A stretch of 9,011 nucleotides of DNA, from positions 1 through 9,011 of the forward strand of contig JALTLT010000476.1 in the NCBI GenBank assembly GCA_027001815.1, read 5' to 3'. The translations under genes and the position numbers were made by a program. Source of the stretch: Gammaproteobacteria bacterium (lineage in GTDB: Bacteria; Pseudomonadota; Gammaproteobacteria; JALTLT01). Positions 5,290-9,011 of this stretch are shown piece by piece (the stretch's first letter is position 1; every line of letters starts with the position of its first letter). The notes below the pieces were generated by a model, which saw only the letters and a program-made list of their open reading frames with translations, was not told where the DNA came from and searched no databases.

Positions 5290-7656
5290 ATGAGTGACGA
5301 CTCTCTGGTAACGATCGAGATCGACGGGATCTCCCTGAAGGCGCCAAAGGGGGCGATGGTGATCGAGGTGGCGGATGCCAAGGGCATCGCCATTCCCCGT
5401 TTCTGTTACCACAAGAAACTCTCGGTGGCGGCCAACTGCCGCATGTGCCTGGTGGAGGTGGAGAACGCACCCAAACCGCTGCCCGCCTGCGCGACGCCGG
5501 TGACGGACGGCATGCGGGTCTTCACCCGCTCGCCGAAGGCGATCGCCGCGCAGAAGGCGACCATGGAGTTCCTGCTCATCAACCATCCGCTCGACTGCCC
5601 CATCTGTGACCAGGGAGGCGAGTGCGAACTGCAGGACGTGGCACTGGAGTACGGCGGCGACGTTTCGCGCTTCTCCGAGGGCAAGCGGGTGGTGCCCGAT
5701 CCCGACATCGGGCCGCTGATCGCGACCGGCATGACCCGCTGTATCCACTGTACCCGCTGCGTCCGTTTCGGCGAGGAGATCGCCGGCGTCAAGGAGCTGG
5801 GGGCGGCGGGCCGTGGCGAGCACACGCGGATCGGCACCTACATGGCCCACGCGGTCACCTCCGAGCTCTCCGGCAACGTTATCGACATCTGTCCGGTGGG
5901 CGCGCTGACGGCCAGGCCCTCGCGCTACTCGGCACGCGCCTGGGAGCTGCTGCAGGCCCCGTCGGTGGCGGTCCACGACTGTGTCGGCTCCAATCTCAGC
6001 GTCCATCTCTATCAGAAACGGGTCAATCGGGTGGTGCCGCGGGAGAACGAGGCGGTCAACGAATGCTGGATCTCCGATCGCGACCGCTTCAGCTACAAGG
6101 GGCTGGAGCGGGATCGGCTGTTGGTGCCGATGGTGAAGGAGGCGGGGGAGTGGCGTGAGGTCGCATGGGAGGAGGCGCTCGAGAGGGCCGCGTCCCTGCT
6201 CAAGGCCAATGCCGGCGACGGCCTCGGCCTGCTGGCCTCCCCTTCCGCCACTCTCGAGGAGCTGTTCCTCCTCAATCGCATCGGCAACGGCCTCGGCAGT
6301 GCCAATATCGACCATCGTCTGCGGCAGGGTGATTTCCGTCTCGATGCGGAGGGGGTCGCTCTGGGGGGGCTGGGTACTCCCCTCGCCGAACTCTCCCGGG
6401 CCGGCGCGGCCCTGGTGATCGGTGGCAACCCCCGCAAGGAGCAGCCCATGCTCGGCCACCGGCTCCGCAAGGCGGCTCTCGCAGGCGGAAAGATCAGTTA
6501 TCTCAACGGTCGCGAGTTTCCGCTCAACTACCGGCCCCATGCGGTGATCACCGCCGCTCCCGGCAGATGGGTGGAGGAGCTGGCGGCCATTGCTGCGGCA
6601 CTCTTCAACCTCGCCGGTGGCGAACCGCCCGCCCATCTCTCCCCGCTGCTGGAGGGAGTGGAGATCGGTGACGACCATCGACGTATCGCCGAGAGCCTGG
6701 TAGAGGCGGAACGTCCTCCCGTCCTGCTCGGCGTGCAGGCCGTCGCCCATCCCGATTTCTCCTGGCTGGCGTCACTCGCCTCCGCCATCGCCGGGGCGAG
6801 CGGCGGGCGTCACGGTGTGATCACCGAGGGGGGCAACGGAGCCGGGGCCTGGCTGGCGGGCGTCGTTCCCCACCTGGATGCGGGAGGGGGGCGTCGCAGT
6901 CGCCCCGGCCTCGATGCGCGGGGAATGCTGGAACAGCCGAGATCCGCCTACCTGCTCCAGGGGGTCGAACCCTCGGCCGACTGCTGGGATCCCCTGGTGG
7001 CCGGCGGGGCCCTCGAGGGTGCCACCGTGGTGGCGCTCACCTCCTTCGACACCCCGGAACTGCGCGCCCTGGCCGACGTGATGCTGCCGGTGGCCGCCTG
7101 GAGCGAGACCTCCGGCACCTACGTCAACGCCGAGGGGCGCTGGCAGAGGGTGCGCGCCCTCGCCGAAGCACCCGGTGACGCCCGACCCGGCTGGAAAGTG
7201 CTGCGGGTCCTGGGCAACCTGCTCGATCTGGAGGAGTTCGACTACCAGTCCAGCGAGGAGGTGGCCGACACCCTCCGTGCCCTGATGGAAGAGTTGGGGT
7301 CGGCCAACGACACCGTTCCGTCTCTTCCCGGGATGCGGCGCCTGAAGGGAGAGGGGATGGTCCGTCTCGCCGCCGCCGCCCCCTATCGGGTGGACGGCCT
7401 GGTGCGTCGTTCGCGCCCCCTGCAGGAGACCGTGGACGGCCGCGATCTGGCCCTGCGCATCCATCCCGACGACGCCACGTCGCTGGGGCTGGCGGAAGCG
7501 GAACTGGTACTGGTACGCCAGGGCGAGGCGGTGGTGAGTGTGCCCCTGGTGCTGGACGAAGGGGTGGCTCGCGGATGCGGATGGCTGCCCGCGGCCAGTG
7601 AGTGGTCCGGTCGCCTGGGCGGAATGATCGCCCCCATGGAGATCTCCGCGGATTGA
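5290..7656 (+). CDS. nuoG: NADH-quinone oxidoreductase subunit G (clusters N1b, N4, N5)
   Basis: The 788-residue NuoG (75-kDa subunit) carries the Fe-S chain from NuoF/NuoE toward NuoI. The N-terminal ferredoxin domain binds [2Fe-2S] N1b through Cys39, Cys50, Cys53 and Cys67. N5 uses His99, Cys103, Cys106 and Cys112 (NHPLDCPICDQGGEC). N4 uses Cys151, Cys154 and Cys157 (CIHCTRC) plus Cys201 (CPVGAL). From about residue 220 a molybdopterin-oxidoreductase-like domain follows that has lost its cofactor role in this family. The optional N7 cluster is not formed: around residues 228-259 only Cys231 and Cys259 remain (HDCVGSN, NECWISDRDRF). ATG 5290 gives a family-typical start. Its ribosome-binding site is weak (GAGGA 5271-5275 is distant, GGA 5278-5280 nearer). 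It follows nuoF after 69 nt. Confidence 0.96.
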   Translation: MSDDSLVTIEIDGISLKAPKGAMVIEVADAKGIAIPRFCYHKKLSVAANCRMCLVEVENAPKPLPACATPVTDGMRVFTRSPKAIAAQKATMEFLLINHPLDCPICDQGGECELQDVALEYGGDVSRFSEGKRVVPDPDIGPLIATGMTRCIHCTRCVRFGEEIAGVKELGAAGRGEHTRIGTYMAHAVTSELSGNVIDICPVGALTARPSRYSARAWELLQAPSVAVHDCVGSNLSVHLYQKRVNRVVPRENEAVNECWISDRDRFSYKGLERDRLLVPMVKEAGEWREVAWEEALERAASLLKANAGDGLGLLASPSATLEELFLLNRIGNGLGSANIDHRLRQGDFRLDAEGVALGGLGTPLAELSRAGAALVIGGNPRKEQPMLGHRLRKAALAGGKISYLNGREFPLNYRPHAVITAAPGRWVEELAAIAAALFNLAGGEPPAHLSPLLEGVEIGDDHRRIAESLVEAERPPVLLGVQAVAHPDFSWLASLASAIAGASGGRHGVITEGGNGAGAWLAGVVPHLDAGGGRRSRPGLDARGMLEQPRSAYLLQGVEPSADCWDPLVAGGALEGATVVALTSFDTPELRALADVMLPVAAWSETSGTYVNAEGRWQRVRALAEAPGDARPGWKVLRVLGNLLDLEEFDYQSSEEVADTLRALMEELGSANDTVPSLPGMRRLKGEGMVRLAAAAPYRVDGLVRRSRPLQETVDGRDLALRIHPDDATSLGLAEAELVLVRQGEAVVSVPLVLDEGVARGCGWLPAASEWSGRLGGMIAPMEISAD

Positions 7657-7667
7657 CGAGGCCTGTC

Positions 7668-7680
7668 GCGCCGGCGGCGC
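7668..7680 (+). other. Hairpin in the nuoG-nuoH spacer
   Basis: GCGCC (7668-7672), GGC, GGCGC (7676-7680) forms a perfect 5-bp stem with a 3-nt loop, immediately before the GGAGGA site of nuoH (7682-7687). Its geometry matches the nuoF-nuoG hairpin. No T-run follows. Confidence 0.42.
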
Positions 7681-7681
7681 T

Positions 7682-7687
7682 GGAGGA
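7682..7687 (+). promoter_or_regulatory. Strong but distant ribosome-binding site of nuoH
   Basis: GGAGGA is a near-perfect anti-16S match but ends 14 nt before ATG 7702, longer than the usual 5-10 nt. No alternative in-frame start is found upstream between the site and ATG 7702, so ATG 7702 stands. The unusual spacing is a real feature of the sequence. Confidence 0.5.
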
Positions 7688-7701
7688 CGAAGAACAGACC
7701 C

Positions 7702-8715
7702 ATGATCGAGCTGTTAATCATACTTGCCAAGATCATCCTCATCGTCGGCCCGCTGATGGGCGCGGTGGCCTATTTCACCTATGCCGAGCGCAAGATCATC
7801 GGCTACATGCAGGTGCGACTGGGCCCCAACCGCGTCGGCCCGAAGGGGTGGGGACAGCCCATCGCCGATGCCGTGAAGCTGATGTTCAAGGAGATCGTGG
7901 TTCCGGCCCAGTCCAACCGCTATCTCTTCCTGCTGGCGCCGGTGCTCTCCATCGCCCCCTCGCTGGCCGCCTGGGCGGTGGTGCCGTTCGGCGACGGGCT
8001 GGTGCTGGCCGATATCGATGCCAGTCTGCTCTACATCCTGGCACTCACCTCCACGGGGGTGTACGGCATCATCGTCGCCGGCTGGTCGGCCAACTCCAAG
8101 TACTCCTTCCTCGGCGCCATGCGTTCGGCGGCCCAGGTGGTGGCCTACGAGATCGCCATGGGTTTCGCCCTGGTGGGGGTGCTGATCGCCGCCGGCAGCC
8201 TGAACCTGCGGGAGATCGTGCTGGCCCAGCAGGGGGGGATCTGGCACTGGTATTTCCTGCCGCTGCTGCCGCTGTTCCTGGTCTACTATATCTCCGGCGT
8301 GGCCGAGACCAACCGCGCCCCCTTCGACGTGGCCGAGGGCGAGTCGGAGATCGTCGCCGGCTTCCACGTGGAGTATGGCGGGATGGCCTTCGCGGTCTTC
8401 TTCCTCGCCGAGTACGCCAACATCATCCTCGTCTCCATGCTGGTGAGCCTGCTCTTCTTCGGCGGCTGGAACTCCCCCTTCGAAGGTATCTGGGGGCTCG
8501 AGACCCTGTTCGGCTGGGTGCCGGGCCTGGTCTGGCTGCTGGTCAAGACATCCTTCTTCATGTTCACCTTCCTGTGGCTGCGCGCCACCTTCCCTCGCTA
8601 CCGTTACGACCAGATCATGCGGCTGGGGTGGAAGGTGTTCATTCCGGTCACCATCGTCTGGCTCCTGGTGGTGGGCGTGGCCGTGGTAGGCGACCTCCCA
8701 CCCTGGTGGGGCTGA
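7702..8715 (+). CDS. nuoH: NADH-quinone oxidoreductase subunit H
   Basis: The 337-residue NuoH (ND1) is the membrane subunit that forms most of the quinone tunnel and joins the Q module to the proton-pumping arm. About eight hydrophobic helices are visible, at roughly residues 4-26, 74-94, 108-128, 146-166, 184-202, 228-252, 272-292 and 312-330. Signatures include YAERKIIGYMQVRLGPNRVG (27-46) and SGVAETNRAPFDVAEGESEI (198-217), followed by VAGFHVEYGGM; these charged loops line the quinone channel. Glu202, Glu212, Glu214 and Glu216 are the conserved acidic residues of this loop. The length is normal. It lies 45 nt after nuoG and 13 nt before nuoI. Confidence 0.97.
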   Translation: MIELLIILAKIILIVGPLMGAVAYFTYAERKIIGYMQVRLGPNRVGPKGWGQPIADAVKLMFKEIVVPAQSNRYLFLLAPVLSIAPSLAAWAVVPFGDGLVLADIDASLLYILALTSTGVYGIIVAGWSANSKYSFLGAMRSAAQVVAYEIAMGFALVGVLIAAGSLNLREIVLAQQGGIWHWYFLPLLPLFLVYYISGVAETNRAPFDVAEGESEIVAGFHVEYGGMAFAVFFLAEYANIILVSMLVSLLFFGGWNSPFEGIWGLETLFGWVPGLVWLLVKTSFFMFTFLWLRATFPRYRYDQIMRLGWKVFIPVTIVWLLVVGVAVVGDLPPWWG

Positions 8716-8719
8716 GGAG
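8715..8719 (+). promoter_or_regulatory. Ribosome-binding site of nuoI
   Basis: AGGAG overlaps the last base of the nuoH stop codon and sits 9 nt before ATG 8729. It would be 15 nt from the alternative ATG 8735, which favours the first ATG. Confidence 0.6.
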
Positions 8720-8728
8720 AGACGAACC

Positions 8729-9011
8729 ATGAGAATGCTCCGACACTGGATCAAGAGCCTCACCCTCTGGGAACTGATGCAGGGCCTGCGGGTTACCGGC
8801 CGCTACCTCTTCTCGAAGAAGATCACCGTCCAGTATCCAGAGGACAAGACCCCGCTCTCGCCACGATTCCGCGGGCTGCACGCCCAGCGCCGCTATCCCA
8901 GTGGCGAGGAGCGCTGCATCGCCTGCAAGCTGTGCGAGGCGGTCTGCCCGGCGCTCGCCATCACCATCGAGTCGGCGGTGCGGGAGGATGGGCAGCGCCG
9001 CACCACCCGTT
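8729..9011 (+). CDS. nuoI: NADH-quinone oxidoreductase subunit I (partial, 3' end missing)
   Basis: The first 94 residues of NuoI (23-kDa subunit) are present. The protein is an 8Fe ferredoxin-like subunit that holds clusters N6a and N6b and passes electrons from NuoG to N2 in NuoB. The N-terminal amphipathic region (about 7-30) is followed by KTPLSPRFRGLHAQRRYPSG and the first cluster motif, ERCIACKLCEAVCPALAITI, with Cys63, Cys66, Cys69 and Cys73. Cys73 of this CxxCxxCxxxCP motif would ligate the second cluster. The second motif lies beyond the window. ATG 8729 is preferred over ATG 8735 because AGGAG (8715-8719) is 9 nt upstream of the former. Family proteins are about 162 residues, so roughly 70 are missing. 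Confidence 0.95.
   Translation, partial: MRMLRHWIKSLTLWELMQGLRVTGRYLFSKKITVQYPEDKTPLSPRFRGLHAQRRYPSGEERCIACKLCEAVCPALAITIESAVREDGQRRTTR

Noticed and set aside
3358..6750. A 1130-codon open frame on the - strand under nuoE, nuoF and nuoG
   Set aside because: Its translation is His/Arg/Gly/Val-rich with no recognisable domain. It runs antisense across three clear genes. Long antisense frames are expected where codon third positions are strongly G/C.
7714..8763. 349-codon - strand open frame under nuoH
   Set aside because: A His/Gln/Asp-rich reverse shadow of a hydrophobic membrane protein gene, with no supporting motif.
623..9011. Search for an undescribed system inside the operon
   Set aside because: Every coding interval is a canonical complex I subunit in the standard order with intact motifs. 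No extra gene, mobile element, CRISPR array or fusion was found.

Overview
This is a GC-rich proteobacterial window that holds the front of the operon for respiratory complex I (proton-pumping NADH:quinone oxidoreductase, NDH-1). Nine of the usual fourteen nuo genes are visible on the + strand in canonical order, nuoA to nuoI. nuoI is cut by the right edge and nuoJ-N would lie beyond it. nuoC and nuoD are separate genes, unlike the fused nuoCD of enteric bacteria. Many stretches (short 158-residue NuoB, NuoG without the extra N7 cluster, NuoC and NuoH motifs) look like the betaproteobacterial or Xanthomonas/Chromatiales-type gammaproteobacterial version. I cannot fix the genus or even the class from this window.

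Layout. Positions 1-192 are the last 63 codons of a Pro/Ala/Val-rich reading frame, most likely the C-terminal tail of SecG. A complete tRNA-Leu with anticodon GAG and encoded CCA follows 22 nt later (215-299), then a strong intrinsic terminator (309-343). Positions 344-622 carry no gene. They contain a G+C hairpin, a sharply AT-rich island with a perfect 7-bp inverted repeat, a good sigma70-type promoter candidate (TTGACA-N18-TAGACT) and a leader of about 100 nt. From 623 onward the nuo genes are packed tightly: A/B, C/D and D/E overlap by 10, 8 and 4 nt. B/C, E/F and H/I are separated by 13-15 nt. The only larger gaps are F/G (69 nt) and G/H (45 nt), and each holds a short G+C hairpin ahead of the next gene.

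How the genes work together. NuoE, NuoF and NuoG form the NADH dehydrogenase module (FMN plus clusters N1a, N3, N1b, N4, N5). NuoB, NuoC, NuoD and NuoI form the connecting Q module that passes electrons to quinone at the NuoB/NuoD interface (N6a, N6b, N2). NuoA and NuoH are membrane subunits that close the quinone chamber and link it to the proton-pumping arm, whose antiporter-like subunits lie outside the window. All visible cluster ligands and signature motifs are intact, so the encoded complex should be functional.

I found no mobile element, CRISPR array, toxin, defence gene or unknown protein. The main points for a second look are in the non-coding DNA: the AT-rich palindrome and promoter before nuoA, the mutually exclusive stems near the nuoA ribosome-binding site, the paired hairpins between nuoF, nuoG and nuoH, and the TTG start of nuoE.
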